Origin: Arenicellales bacterium
GTDB lineage: Bacteria > Pseudomonadota > Gammaproteobacteria > Arenicellales > JAJDZL01
NCBI GenBank assembly: GCA_958295885.1
Contig: OY282380.1
Coordinates: 3,647,070-3,711,069, forward strand
Length of the DNA stretch: 64,000 nt
Direction of reading: 5' to 3'
A program made the translations under genes and the position numbers. Below are positions 28,404 to 37,270 of the stretch, one piece after another (positions within the stretch are counted from its first letter, which is position 1; the number at the start of each line of letters is the position of its first letter). The notes beneath the pieces were generated by a model, which saw only the letters and a list, made by a program, of their open reading frames with translations, did no database searches and was not told the origin of the DNA.

Positions 28404-28796
28404 TCAGGGACAGGAGGCCGCATAGCCAACGATCCAGACAGCACAGGTCAGGATCAAGGTTGCGGCTACGGTAATCCAACCGCTTTGGTAAACTTGCTTC
28501 ATTTCGAATCCTTTGCCGACATCCCAAAACAAATGTCGAATCCCATTGCATAGGTGGTAGAAAAGTGTGAGCGTCCAGGCAAAGAGAAACAAACGGCCTG
28601 GAATGCTCGCTAAAAAATCAAAAATGGCAAGTGCAACATGGGGATAGTAAGCAAGAGAACTAATCCAAAATGCAAATAGAATTGCCCCAATCGCGAGCAT
28701 GACTCCCGAAATACGATGCAGAATCGACATTACAGACGTCAGCTGAGGCCTGTAAATCTGAATATGGGGGGAAACTGGACGATTTGCTGAGTTCAT
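28404..28796 (-). CDS. sdhC: Succinate dehydrogenase cytochrome b556 subunit SdhC
   Basis: 130 residues, three membrane helices. RPVSPHIQIYRPQLTSVMSILHRISGV is split as the conserved SPH-IYxPQ start and the SILHRISG quinone-site motif; LFYHLCNGIRHLFWD gives the haem histidine. It is the first gene of the sdhCDABE operon, so the operon promoter should be in the AT-rich 28797-28880. Confidence 0.94.
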   Translation of the reverse strand: MNSANRPVSPHIQIYRPQLTSVMSILHRISGVMLAIGAILFAFWISSLAYYPHVALAIFDFLASIPGRLFLFAWTLTLFYHLCNGIRHLFWDVGKGFEMKQVYQSGWITVAATLILTCAVWIVGYAASCP

Positions 28797-28959
28797 AGTT
28801 GAGATATTACATTATATTTCAAGTGATTTTTATATAAACTGCATTTGTCGATAGCAATTCAAATTTTGGTTTTTTGTACATTTTAGTTTCCAATTGAGGT
28901 CCGATGTCTGCTGAGGTTGATTGAAGGCGGCCGCGCACGGCGGCCGATGATGAGTGTTG

Positions 28960-29205
28960 TCAGAGCGGTGCCCGCGGCGGCTGGGCGAGCCGCGTCAGCA
29001 GCTGTTCCCAGTTGGCAAAGCAGATGTAATCGTTGAGTGCCATCATTGTGCTGAAGAAACGCTGGCCTTTGGAGATGCGGCTGCGGGCCCGGTTCCACAG
29101 CTTGCACACCTGATCGCAGACGGTGTGGAAAGCAGAGGCGATGAGGTTCAGCGTCAGCAGCAAATTGGACAGTTCCTTTTGACCGCAGCCGAAGCTGTGC
29201 GTCAT
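28960..29205 (-). pseudogene. C-terminal fragment of a DDE transposase
   Basis: About 80 codons that align with the C-terminus of the intact transposase at 48374-49669: FGCGQKELSNLLLTLNLIASAFHT here against FGHGRRGLANTLFQLNLLAFAFHT there, both ending in RAP. The upstream catalytic part is gone. A relic of a second, diverged member of the same element family. Confidence 0.7.
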
Positions 29206-29420
29206 ATGGTAATGCCGATACTTCCTCTCACGCCCTTGATTGGAAAGGAAATGTCGGGATATTTATCGGCATAAAAAACTTAACCTCCATCTGCGGGGCA
29301 AACTCTCGCCATTGCATGCCGGCTGCCACCGGGACAAGGAATCACAATTACAGCAGCCTGACTGCAGCGGTTTTGCGTCATATTTACCTCCTTCAATCCA
29401 GTATCAACGGAGGTGAATTT

Positions 29421-29831
29421 ATGAAGTCTTTTCAAATCCTTTCTTCGACACTGGTGTCGACGAATTCATTCTGGCTCTTTTGTTACTGCGAAGGATTTCT
29501 CAAGTCTCTTGCTGAGCAAGACTATGCGAAACGGACGCTGCGAGGATTCCGGTACGCGCTCAGCCGACTTTGCAAGGCGAACCGGCATCGGCCGCTTCCA
29601 GATCAGCACGCCCGTTTGGCTCGTGTTGTTCGCGGTCATTGTGCCTATTATGGGATTACGGGGAATCGAAGACGTATACGGTGTTTTCGGTATCAGGTCG
29701 AACGTGCATGGAAGACGGCGCTATCGCACCGTAGCCGTGACGGTCGTCTGAACTGGACACGTATGGCGGCTGTTCTACGTAACTTTCCGTTGCCTTCTGC
29801 GCGTGTTGTGCATTCAATTTATGCCCGTTGA
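29421..29831 (+). pseudogene. Chimeric frame: tyrosine-recombinase start fused to a group II intron maturase end
   Basis: ATG 29421 follows a good ribosome-binding site (GGAGGT). The first 50 residues (WLFCYCEGFLKSLAEQDYAK to FRYALSRLC) resemble the SAM-like N-terminal domain of integrase-type recombinases. From about residue 60 the frame reads LARVVRGHCAYYGITGN and FRYQVERAWKTALSHRS, ending FPLPSARVVHSIY, the end of group II intron reverse transcriptase/maturases. Catalytic domains of both are absent. It looks like a deletion that joined two mobile-element genes in frame; a functional product is unlikely. Confidence 0.6.
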
Positions 29832-29930
29832 GCGAACCTGTTGCGTGAGGAACCGAGTGCGTCAATCGCGCACGCTCGGGTCTGTGAGGAGCAGCGCCCG
29901 GTAACGCCCCCGCTTACTCGACCGATAACC
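29595..29930 (+). mobile_element. 3' remnant of a group II intron (maturase tail plus domain V-like hairpin)
   Basis: After the maturase-type stop at 29831, bases 29850-29882 fold as a hairpin (GAACCGAGUGCG paired with CGCACGCUCGGGUC), as in domain V of bacterial group II introns. The downstream translation (REEPSA...HARVCEEQRPVT) is the standard trailing sequence of this intron class. The 5' catalytic domains are missing, so it cannot self-splice on its own. The 3' boundary is estimated. Confidence 0.55.
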
Positions 29931-30210
29931 GATATTTTTGGACAGTTTTTCGAAAACAGTCTACAACTCGACCCCGAAACCATACGGTTTGCGCATGACC
30001 CCGCTCCCTTAACTTGGGAATTTAATGCGATTTTGAACTCCGCACCTTAAGTGGGTAAGTGCCGAGTATCGGGTCTCGATCAGGTTAAGTTAGGTAATTC
30101 CTATTCGCTCAGTGTCCAAGTACACTTGAATTCAGTGCCAGCAACTTGCAACCCAACCGGAGCGGATTAAATGGCGTTCGTGTATTACGGAGGGTGAATC
30201 AGATTAAATC

Positions 30211-30249
30211 AGCCAACGCACCGCGCATGGTGCGCGTTGTTGGTTAGAT
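30211..30249 (-). repeat. attC-like imperfect palindrome downstream of the amidohydrolase gene
   Basis: Read on the minus strand it begins ATCTAAC (matches RYYYAAC) and ends GTTGGCT (one mismatch to GTTRRRY). Internal arms CAACGCGCACC and GGTGCGTTG pair with two unpaired bases. Orientation and position, about 115 bases after the amidohydrolase stop, are those of an integron cassette site. It is shorter than usual attC sites and no integrase is present, so a plain transcription terminator or chance palindrome is also possible. Confidence 0.3.
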
Positions 30250-30364
30250 GCCGCCTGCGATAGTGTGGTTTTGTTCTGCCACTTTGTCACGCTTCTAAGA
30301 TTCCCGATGCCAAACTGTCGACCAACCGCTGATCACTTCATTGGCACCGAACGTTATTTCGTCC

Positions 30365-31540
30365 TCAAAAGGGACCTATCCCGAGAAGTTTCTCGGCGTT
30401 TTTGTGGGCGATCTTTTCTTTGACGGCACGGGGTAGATCAACTGCCCGAAACCAATCGGCACCTAACTTGCCACTCGCCATGGGATAATCGACCGAGAAC
30501 AGGACCCGATCTTCGCCCATCGTCGCCAGGGCCAGATTCAGCAGTTCGTTTTGGAAGAATGCGCTAGTCGTAATCCACAGGTTATCGCGGAAGTACTGTT
30601 GCACGGGCCTATGCAACTTTTCCTTTGCGATACGTGCCAGATCTTCACCAACGCGCCAATAATAGAAAGGAAGCCCTTCGCCCATGTGACCAACGACGAT
30701 TTTCAATTTGGGAAACCGGTCGAACGTACCACTGATAATCAAGCGCAGGCACTGGAGTGCCACTTCCTGGTGCCAGCCATAACCCGGCCCACCGAGAATC
30801 TTGCTCGACAGCTCATCTCCCAAACCGTCGTAGTAGATATCCATCACCTCGGAAGAAGGCCAGTTTGGGTGAATGTAGATGGGTACAGCGAGCGACTCGG
30901 CGCGGGCGAGAACCGGTTCGAAATCGACGTGATCAAGAAACTTTCCAGCAATGGCCCCATAACTCATACAACCCACCAAACCGTGTTCGCGTACCGAACG
31001 TTCGAGTTCGTCGGCCGCAGCCTCTGGCTGGCTGAGCGGAATAGTCGCAAAAGCCCGGAATCGGTTGGGATAGGCCGCGATGACTTCGTCGGCGATCCAG
31101 GTATTAAGCTTGCGGGCAAATGCCACACCTTCAGGCCCGGGCAGGTTCTGAGCACCGGGTGTCACGGCCGAAAGTACTTGGATGTTAATACCTGCCTCGT
31201 CCATGTCTGCGATTCGACCAGCACCAAGGTCAAGAAGTTCAGGTCTGCGACCGCCACCTGAAAAGAGCCGCTTTTCCTTGACGATGTGCTGCTGTTGCAA
31301 CTCGCGTGTTGCGAAATGCTCTTCCAGGCCAATCAGAAACAGATTTTCATCCTCGGCAACGGCGTTGAACGCAGTGCCACCGAACAATCCTGTAGCAGTT
31401 GCAGCGACGCTGAGACTGGCAGCGCGACTCAGGAATGTACGCCGGCTCATTTCTCTGAAAGCCTTGGGACTTTCAAAAGAATGTTTTGTGCCAACCATAG
31501 TTTGGCTTTTTTGTTTATTTGACACGGTTCTAGTCACCAT
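30365..31540 (-). CDS. Tat-exported amidohydrolase (ACMSD-like TIM-barrel)
   Basis: 391 residues. SRRTFLS followed by a hydrophobic stretch (AASLSVAATATGLFGG) is a twin-arginine signal, so the folded protein should be exported. The mature part is an amidohydrolase-2/ACMSD-type barrel: the early metal motif is EEH (LIGLEEHF), then PIYIHPNWP with a metal-binding His, and VVGHMGEGLPFY and FSVDYPMASG at later metal/active-site positions. Family members hydrolyse or decarboxylate aromatic or amide compounds. The substrate is unknown and no pathway partners are adjacent. Start ATG 31540; ATG 31450 would begin directly at the Tat motif. Confidence 0.82.
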   Translation of the reverse strand: MVTRTVSNKQKSQTMVGTKHSFESPKAFREMSRRTFLSRAASLSVAATATGLFGGTAFNAVAEDENLFLIGLEEHFATRELQQQHIVKEKRLFSGGGRRPELLDLGAGRIADMDEAGINIQVLSAVTPGAQNLPGPEGVAFARKLNTWIADEVIAAYPNRFRAFATIPLSQPEAAADELERSVREHGLVGCMSYGAIAGKFLDHVDFEPVLARAESLAVPIYIHPNWPSSEVMDIYYDGLGDELSSKILGGPGYGWHQEVALQCLRLIISGTFDRFPKLKIVVGHMGEGLPFYYWRVGEDLARIAKEKLHRPVQQYFRDNLWITTSAFFQNELLNLALATMGEDRVLFSVDYPMASGKLGADWFRAVDLPRAVKEKIAHKNAEKLLGIGPF

Positions 31541-31562
31541 ATTCTTTATTTCAACTCTTTAA

Positions 31563-31939
31563 TCAAATATAAAAATTTCTCTTCCGGGGGATCAGTTCGA
31601 ATAATTTGTATTGATTATATATTCGAGTGTCAAAAAAAGACATTTTTCAAACTCTTTCAATTGCAATGATCAGTGATGAGATATTTTGAGATTAATATCA
31701 CTTGGGATCGTATTTTTGCTGCGTAAAAATAGCCGAATTCAACCGTCAGCGTCGATGTGCTACGTTTGAGCGAGAATTTATCCAAAGTTCCGCACTTTTC
31801 TCGTCCAATCAAGCATATTAGAAATATTAGTTAGAAGAATTTATTAATATATTAATCTTTCTAGTAATTTTATTCTAAATAATTAAACATTATATTAATT
31901 TATTAGTAGATTATTTGCTTTTGTTAATCCAATAATAAT
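31563..31939. other. AT-rich non-coding region left of the IS1634-type element
   Basis: Very AT-rich, particularly 31820-31935, with no open frame of note. It presumably holds the promoter of the minus-strand amidohydrolase gene. Confidence 0.5.
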
Positions 31940-31955
31940 ATGTTGTTACATGTAC
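31940..31955 (+). repeat. Left copy of 16-bp direct repeat flanking the IS1634-type element
   Basis: ATGTTGTTACATGTAC, identical to 33894-33909 and in the same orientation. It is best read as a target-site duplication made at insertion. Confidence 0.7.
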
Positions 31956-33893
31956 AGTGCATTTGCCTAAATCATCCGCTCCAATCCTCTATAATGACCC
32001 CATTGGCAATACACTTCATGCGCATGTTCATCAAAGCCGTAGTTTCCTACACCAACAAAAAAGGACAGCCCCAGTATGCCTACCAACTGGTGCAGGGCAT
32101 CCGCACCCCAGACAACAAAGTCAGACACAAACTGCTGCTCAGCCTCGGCACCAAATGGTCGCTTCCTAAACCACAGTGGCCGATCCTGGTGGAACGAATC
32201 GAAGACATCTTAAGCGGGCAGAACAGCCTGTTCGAATACGACACTGAAATCGACCGACAGGCCCGACAGATCGCAGAATCCCTGCGACAGCGCGGCTGGT
32301 CGGCCCCGACCGATGTTCAGACCAACCTGCAGACCGTTGATCTCGACAGCATCGAGCACGAACCGCCGCGCAGCTCAGGCGCCGAACGAATCTGTCTGCA
32401 TGCGCTGCGCCAACTCGACTTCATCAACCTGCTCGAATCCCTGAACGTCAGCAAAAAAGATGCGGCGCTGTGCGCGGCTGTGGTCATCGCCCGCATGCTG
32501 CATCCTGGCAGTGAACGCGAAACCTTGCGCTGGATGCTCGAAGACAGCGCGATTTTGGAAATATTGGAACTGCACGATCAACTGCCGCCTTCGCTGGACA
32601 AACTGTACCGCTTGAACGACCTGTTGTGGAAACACCGCGTTGCGCTGCAGCGCGCTTTATTCGAACGCGAACGCGACCTGTTCTCGATTGCGGCCACGGT
32701 GGTGTTCTACGACCTGACCAATGTGCACTATCACGGGCGCGCCGATGGCGAGCTGAAGTGCTTCGGGCGCTCCAAGCAGAAACGAAACGACTGTGCGCTG
32801 ATCAGTTTGGGCCTGGCCTTGGACGCACACGGATTTCCGCTGCACTGCGAGATGCTGCCGGGCAATGTCTCGGAATGCGATACTTTGCAGAAGATGTTGA
32901 ATAAATTGATAAAACTGCCTGAGTCTGCGCATTCCAGACCCACCGTAGTGATGGATGCAGGAATCGCTACCGAAGATAACATCGAGTTTCTGTCGAAAGG
33001 CAGTTACGACTGGGTAGTGGTCTCTCGGCGAGGCAAACCGCCCGTACCACAAGGCAAGCCGCATCTGCAGCGAACCACGAGTCAGGGCTCCAAGGTGTGC
33101 GTATGGCGGCTGCCGCCACCAGACCAAGACTCGGCGCAAAACCGCGCCGACGACGATGCCAAGGAAGTGTTTCTTTACATACGAAGCGAAAACAAGAAGG
33201 CGGGCGACACCTCCATCGTATCTCGAAAACGCCAGCTGTACGAACAGAAACTGCAGAAACTACATCAAGGACTGTCGAAAAAATACTGTACCAAACGAGT
33301 CGGCAAGGTGCATGAGAAAATCGGCCGCCTCAAACACGAATATAGCAAAGTGAGCCAGCACTATACGGTCGACGTCAGCGAAGACGACAAAGGCATCAAT
33401 GCCACGGCCGTGACTTGGAGCTACAGTTCACAGCACCAAAAGGCCGATGATCAGGCCGGCAGTCACGTGCTGCGCACTTCCCATGCCAACTGGAGCGATG
33501 ACAGGATTGTGAAAACCTACTGGAGTCTGACCGATATGGAATCCACTTTCAGAAGCATGAAGTCGGAGCTGGGACTTCGGCCGGTCTGGCATCAGCTGAA
33601 CCGGCGAATCCAGGCGCACCTGTTCATCACGGTATTGGCTTATCATGCCGTTCACACCTTGCGATTTCAGTTCAGGCAGCACGACATTCACTGGAGTTGG
33701 AAGAGCATTCGCAGACGTCTTCGAAACTGGATGCGGGTGACGACCACGCTCAAGACCAAGGAGCATCGCACGATCACCAACCGTCAGGATGTGCGTCCGA
33801 CCGCAGACCAGGCGCGGTTGGCACAGGCGCTGAATATGAAGGCGCAACTGCATCGGAAGCGCTGGTGAGGGAAAGAAAAGAAAATAGCGCGAA
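31956..33893 (+). mobile_element. Intact IS1634-family insertion sequence
   Basis: One transposase gene bounded by 16-bp direct repeats. The ends (AGTGCATTTGCC inward from the left, TTCGCGCTATTTTC inward from the right) are only weakly similar as inverted repeats. Members of this family are known for long, variable target duplications. The element is more GC-rich than its AT-rich surroundings, suggesting recent arrival. Confidence 0.72.
32018..33868 (+). CDS. IS1634-family transposase
   Basis: About 616 residues, uninterrupted. The N-terminus MFIKAVVSYTNKKGQPQYAY and SLGT segment are typical. The DDE core includes VVFYDLTNVHYHGR (first Asp), VVMDAGIATEDN (second Asp) and, near the C-terminus, YWSLTDMESTFRSMKSEL with the final Glu. 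Start chosen at ATG 32018 (ATG 32024 also possible); frames upstream run into the target repeat. Confidence 0.88.
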   Translation: MRMFIKAVVSYTNKKGQPQYAYQLVQGIRTPDNKVRHKLLLSLGTKWSLPKPQWPILVERIEDILSGQNSLFEYDTEIDRQARQIAESLRQRGWSAPTDVQTNLQTVDLDSIEHEPPRSSGAERICLHALRQLDFINLLESLNVSKKDAALCAAVVIARMLHPGSERETLRWMLEDSAILEILELHDQLPPSLDKLYRLNDLLWKHRVALQRALFERERDLFSIAATVVFYDLTNVHYHGRADGELKCFGRSKQKRNDCALISLGLALDAHGFPLHCEMLPGNVSECDTLQKMLNKLIKLPESAHSRPTVVMDAGIATEDNIEFLSKGSYDWVVVSRRGKPPVPQGKPHLQRTTSQGSKVCVWRLPPPDQDSAQNRADDDAKEVFLYIRSENKKAGDTSIVSRKRQLYEQKLQKLHQGLSKKYCTKRVGKVHEKIGRLKHEYSKVSQHYTVDVSEDDKGINATAVTWSYSSQHQKADDQAGSHVLRTSHANWSDDRIVKTYWSLTDMESTFRSMKSELGLRPVWHQLNRRIQAHLFITVLAYHAVHTLRFQFRQHDIHWSWKSIRRRLRNWMRVTTTLKTKEHRTITNRQDVRPTADQARLAQALNMKAQLHRKRW

Positions 33894-33909
33894 ATGTTGT
33901 TACATGTAC
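33894..33909 (+). repeat. Right copy of the 16-bp direct repeat
   Basis: Identical to 31940-31955; see the element entry. Confidence 0.7.
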
Positions 33910-34108
33910 GATTTGGTCGTTTTCGAATAATACATGATATCAATACCTTAAGAGAATTGTTTTTTGATTAGTGCGGAACTAGGGCTAATATTGCGAGTTT
34001 GGAGGCGACTTCGCTGTTTTCCAGGAAATCTTGGCCTCTGATGTATCTACTTTATATATTTAATATTGCTTACTAATTACATACTATTTTGGTTTTCTGC
34101 CAAGCACT

Positions 34109-34409
34109 ATATATTACGTTGCCGTCTTAGGGATTACCGGAACGCGCGTAGCGATGGCAGATCATATTGAGAAAGCTGAGCTTCGACTTAGAAACTATAC
34201 GGATTTAACCCATAGCAGTTGGATTTGGAATCAAGACCTCCTCATACGCCAAAGCTGTTGCTGAAAAAACCGATGCCATAGTGATCGGTTCTGCAATCGT
34301 GGATCTTGTAAAAGAAAATCTTGACCAAAATCACATAGCGCAACCCGGTTTGGTTACGTCAGTACACAGATTTGTACGGGAAATTGCCGAGACAGTCTCA
34401 ACCACATAG
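34109..34409 (+). pseudogene. trpA: Frameshifted C-terminal remnant of tryptophan synthase alpha chain
   Basis: Frame one encodes IYYVAVLGITGTRVA up to RNYTDL, then shifts. One base inserted in the TTAACCC stretch near 34210 moves the protein into the next frame, which reads IAVGFGIKTSSYAK, then DAIVIGSAIVDLV, to a TAG at 34407-34409. These are the last two beta-alpha units of TrpA, including the GFGI phosphate-binding loop and GSAIV. The first 60% of the gene is absent and no trpB is nearby, so it is an isolated dead fragment beside a mobile element. Confidence 0.85.
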
Positions 34410-34720
34410 GGTAATTTTGGGATTTGCAGGTTAGAGAACAATGGCTTGATTTTCTTGTAAGATTTCGAGTCAGTGTCACATGTGCTATCGTAGACATTCC
34501 TGTCACATCCCGTCAACTTCTTTTAAGTCCAAGTTCCGGCGAACCAATGGACTGCTGTCGTTCAACAAAGCCGCTCGTGAGTTGGCATCAAAGGCGAATC
34601 AAAATCTGATTTTGGGATGTTGGTCCGTTCGTCGATTGGTATCAACGTATTAATCTCCGTGTAAAATCAAGCAATCATTGATAGGAATCTCCGCGCCCGT
34701 ACCAAGAATTTGGGGTACAG
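34410..34720. other. Non-coding gap after the trpA remnant
   Basis: No convincing gene or RNA. The frame 34424-34609 lacks homology signals and a ribosome-binding site. Confidence 0.45.
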
Positions 34721-36085
34721 TTACCGAAATTCGAATTCTTCCTTATGGATGCGGCGCGCGGATACGCCATGTTTCATCAACTCTTTGCAAATGGCAACTG
34801 TCATTGCCTTCGGACCGCAGAAATAAAAACTCCAATCCCTGATATCGTCGTCTAGATCCTTAAGAATCACATCTGCATCAACCAACACGCCAGCGTCAGA
34901 ATCGAATCGGTTGATCGTAACACCGCCCACGTCAGCCGCACGCGCTTCCAATTCGTCGAAGAACAGAGCTTCTTTCGCGGTCCGCACGGCGTAATAGAAT
35001 CGAATCATTTTGCCATGCCCCGGTTCCATTGAGCGCATTGTTGACAGGAACGGTGTGATGCCGATTCCACCAGCAACCCACACCTGCTTCTTTAAACCTT
35101 GCAATGGATTGAACCGTCCATACGGGCCCTCGATGTCAACATCAGCGCCCGGCTTTAATTTATCGCGTACCCGTCGGGTGAAATCACCCAGTGTCTTCAT
35201 TGTGAATCGCAACTCGTCTTCGTGTGCACCGGACGATATAGTGAAGGGATGGGCTTCCCTAAAGTCGGCGTCGTCAATGGTGATAAATGCGAATTGCCCC
35301 GGCTCAAAAGAAAACATTTTACTTTTAGGTTTCATCACTACTTCGGTTGCACGCTCAAGCCGATTGACAGCGACTAACTTGAAGTTGTGTTTTTTCTTCT
35401 TCGGATAGAAAATCTGTTTATATATAAAGGCCGCCAGACCGGCAAGCAGCGTAAGCGCGAGAAACACGCCGGGAGTCGAGAACAGCGCGATAGCCGAGTC
35501 ATCGTAGAGCGCCAGAAAGATATGAACACTTACGACGATGAAGAAGAACCCCATGAACTGGTGAGTTTTGATCCAGCGGTGATAAGGAAATTTGCGGTTC
35601 AGCGTGATGATGATCAACAGAATGAATCCAATCATCGCAACCAGACCAATAATGTCGATGGGCAAACCGTCGTCGTCATCTTCGAGTTCTTCAGCTGCGA
35701 CCGGTGCGGTCTGGGTCGCACTGTTATCACTGGATTCGGTGGTGGTTGCTGTGCTTTCAACAGTTACAATGCGGGTCTCACTTTCATCATTGTCCCCACC
35801 TGACGGGATGGTCGCAAAATGTGCGATAAACAACAACAGGGCGGCAACCCCCAAATACTTGTGCAACTTGTACATTTTATCGAGACCACCGAACGAATCC
35901 TCAATAACTCGTGGACGCGTAGCGAGCATTATCCCGAGCGCCATGCTAATTGCCGCACAGGAACCAACAAAATAGGTCAACTGCTCGTTGAACGGCATTC
36001 CTAATCCGATTACGTGATACCAGTACATCACGGCATACACTGCAAAAACTGCCAAGATTGCACACACACCTTTTCGAAATGTCAT
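34721..36085 (-). CDS. Ferric reductase-like membrane flavocytochrome (NOX/FRE family)
   Basis: 454 residues. The N-terminal half has about six membrane helices with histidines placed for haem (LHKYLGVAALLLFIAHF and KTHQFMGFFFIVVSVHIF), plus an unusual acidic, Ser/Thr-rich loop around residues 105-140. The C-terminal half is a ferredoxin-NADP reductase-type module: HPFTIS at 279-284 binds FAD, GGIGITP at 339-345 binds NAD(P)H, and CGP at 423-425 is the nucleotide-site cysteine. It would move electrons from cytoplasmic NAD(P)H across the membrane to an external acceptor such as Fe(III) or oxygen. It has no operon partner. Confidence 0.85.
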   Translation of the reverse strand: MTFRKGVCAILAVFAVYAVMYWYHVIGLGMPFNEQLTYFVGSCAAISMALGIMLATRPRVIEDSFGGLDKMYKLHKYLGVAALLLFIAHFATIPSGGDNDESETRIVTVESTATTTESSDNSATQTAPVAAEELEDDDDGLPIDIIGLVAMIGFILLIIITLNRKFPYHRWIKTHQFMGFFFIVVSVHIFLALYDDSAIALFSTPGVFLALTLLAGLAAFIYKQIFYPKKKKHNFKLVAVNRLERATEVVMKPKSKMFSFEPGQFAFITIDDADFREAHPFTISSGAHEDELRFTMKTLGDFTRRVRDKLKPGADVDIEGPYGRFNPLQGLKKQVWVAGGIGITPFLSTMRSMEPGHGKMIRFYYAVRTAKEALFFDELEARAADVGGVTINRFDSDAGVLVDADVILKDLDDDIRDWSFYFCGPKAMTVAICKELMKHGVSARRIHKEEFEFR

Positions 36086-36472
36086 GCGTAGCCTATTCGT
36101 CGCGTCGGTGTTACAGGTTTAACCATATTTATTTGCATCTATTATGTTGGAATATTTTCTTCACAAAACGTATTTCGAGCGGCTCCCCAATAGATAATAC
36201 TTGGAACTCACAAACCCGAACTTTCCCAAATCGCTATAGTAATTTGATTAATTTGAGTCGCCAGCTCCGCGGGCGGCCGCTATCACGAAAGGAACACGCT
36301 GGAGCGCCGCTCCAAGTGGATTGACTGCGTTCCAGGGCGTGAATCTGTGCTACCGTTAAAGCAACGTTATTCACTGATGGCGCATATCCAATGTGACCTC
36401 GTTTGAGAGAATGCAAGCTTACACTGTGGAATGCCTGGCACATCCATTTAAACTCAGTTAAAGGAGTATAGC
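36086..36472. other. Non-coding gap
   Basis: No gene seen. The last part carries the ribosome-binding site (AAGGAG at 36461-36466) of the broken transposase that follows. Confidence 0.5.
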
Positions 36473-37222
36473 ATGAAGAGCAAGGTTGAGAACCACTCTG
36501 ACAGGTGTTTCCCATGCTATTTTTTGGTCCATAAAATCCGGCAGGCGGCATCTAAAATGACACTCACGCCACTTGGCTATTTTGCTCATTATCAAACAAA
36601 TTCGGATATTTCCCACTGACTTGCTTAGCGTGGGATGCTCCTGCCACTCTGATCCTTCTTCCTGCGGCTTTGGCGCCAAAGCTCCCGTCATGGAAGTGAA
36701 ATATCCCAACAGCACCGACATAGACATTGCCAAAAGCGAGCATTGGGTAGCATTGCCTGCGACGGTCGAACGCTAGCATCGAGTCCGTAAATTCGGCGGT
36801 TTCACGTCAATTCTGTAGGAAATGTCGAGTTGGCTGAAGCAATACAAAATCAAGCAGGTTGACATGGAATCGACCGGGGTCTACTGGATACCGGTCTATG
36901 AGTTTACTGGACCGCGATGGATTCGACGTGCGGCTGGTCAATCCGCAGCAGACGAAGCGCCGCGATCAGCGCAAAAGTGATGTACTTGACTGTCAGTGGA
37001 TCCAGTAGTTGATGTGTTTCGGTCGGCTGAGTGCTTCGCATCGGCCCTAGGACGAGGTGTGCGAGCTGCTTTCTTATGTGAGAGGACATCAACAGTTGGC
37101 GTGCGATCGCGCGCTGCGTTCAGCGCATGCAGAAGTTGCTGCACGAGATGAATCTGCATTTGGACAGCGTGTTGAGCGACATTACCGGCAAAGGTGGAAT
37201 GTTGATTATGGATGCGATTGTT
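36473..37222 (+). pseudogene. IS110/IS1111-family transposase relic, interrupted by a MITE
   Basis: The gene starts at ATG 36473. After nine codons it is split by the 142-bp element at 36502-36643 and continues in frame once that element and one 9-bp repeat are removed, giving IDIAKSEHWVALP and later VDMESTGVYWIPVYEF, SDVLDCQWIQ and LHEMNLHLDSVLSDITG. These are signatures of the DEDD transposases of IS110/IS1111. It carries several frameshifts and stops, and the C-terminal half is replaced by an IS1182-type fragment. Confidence 0.78.
36502..36643 (-). mobile_element. MITE copy 1 (142 bp)
   Basis: Bounded by imperfect 17-bp inverted ends (CAGGTGTTTCCCATGCT on the left; CAGGAGCATCCCACGCT reading in from the right) and by a perfect 9-bp duplication CCACTCTGA at 36493-36501 and 36644-36652. 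Inverted relative to copies 2 and 3. It has no coding capacity of its own and must rely on a transposase in trans. Confidence 0.9.
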
Positions 37223-37270
37223 GAATTCCAAATTAATTTGAAACGGCTTATTCAAATTAATCTGGAATTC
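37223..37270. repeat. Twenty-bp inverted repeat at the junction of two transposase relics
   Basis: 37223-37242 (GAATTCCAAATTAATTTGAA) and the reverse complement of 37251-37270 agree at 19 of 20 positions, with eight bases between. It lies exactly where IS110-type code changes to IS1182-type code, so it may mark two element ends brought together, or a hairpin that promoted the joining. Confidence 0.65.

Noticed and set aside
31940..32017. Longer N-terminus for the IS1634 transposase beginning at 31940.
   Set aside because: That start lies in the target duplication and the extra residues are not like the conserved transposase start at MFIKAVVSY.
34410..34620. An accD start after trpA, as in many genomes.
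   Set aside because: The translation lacks the accD zinc-finger pattern and meets stops at once.
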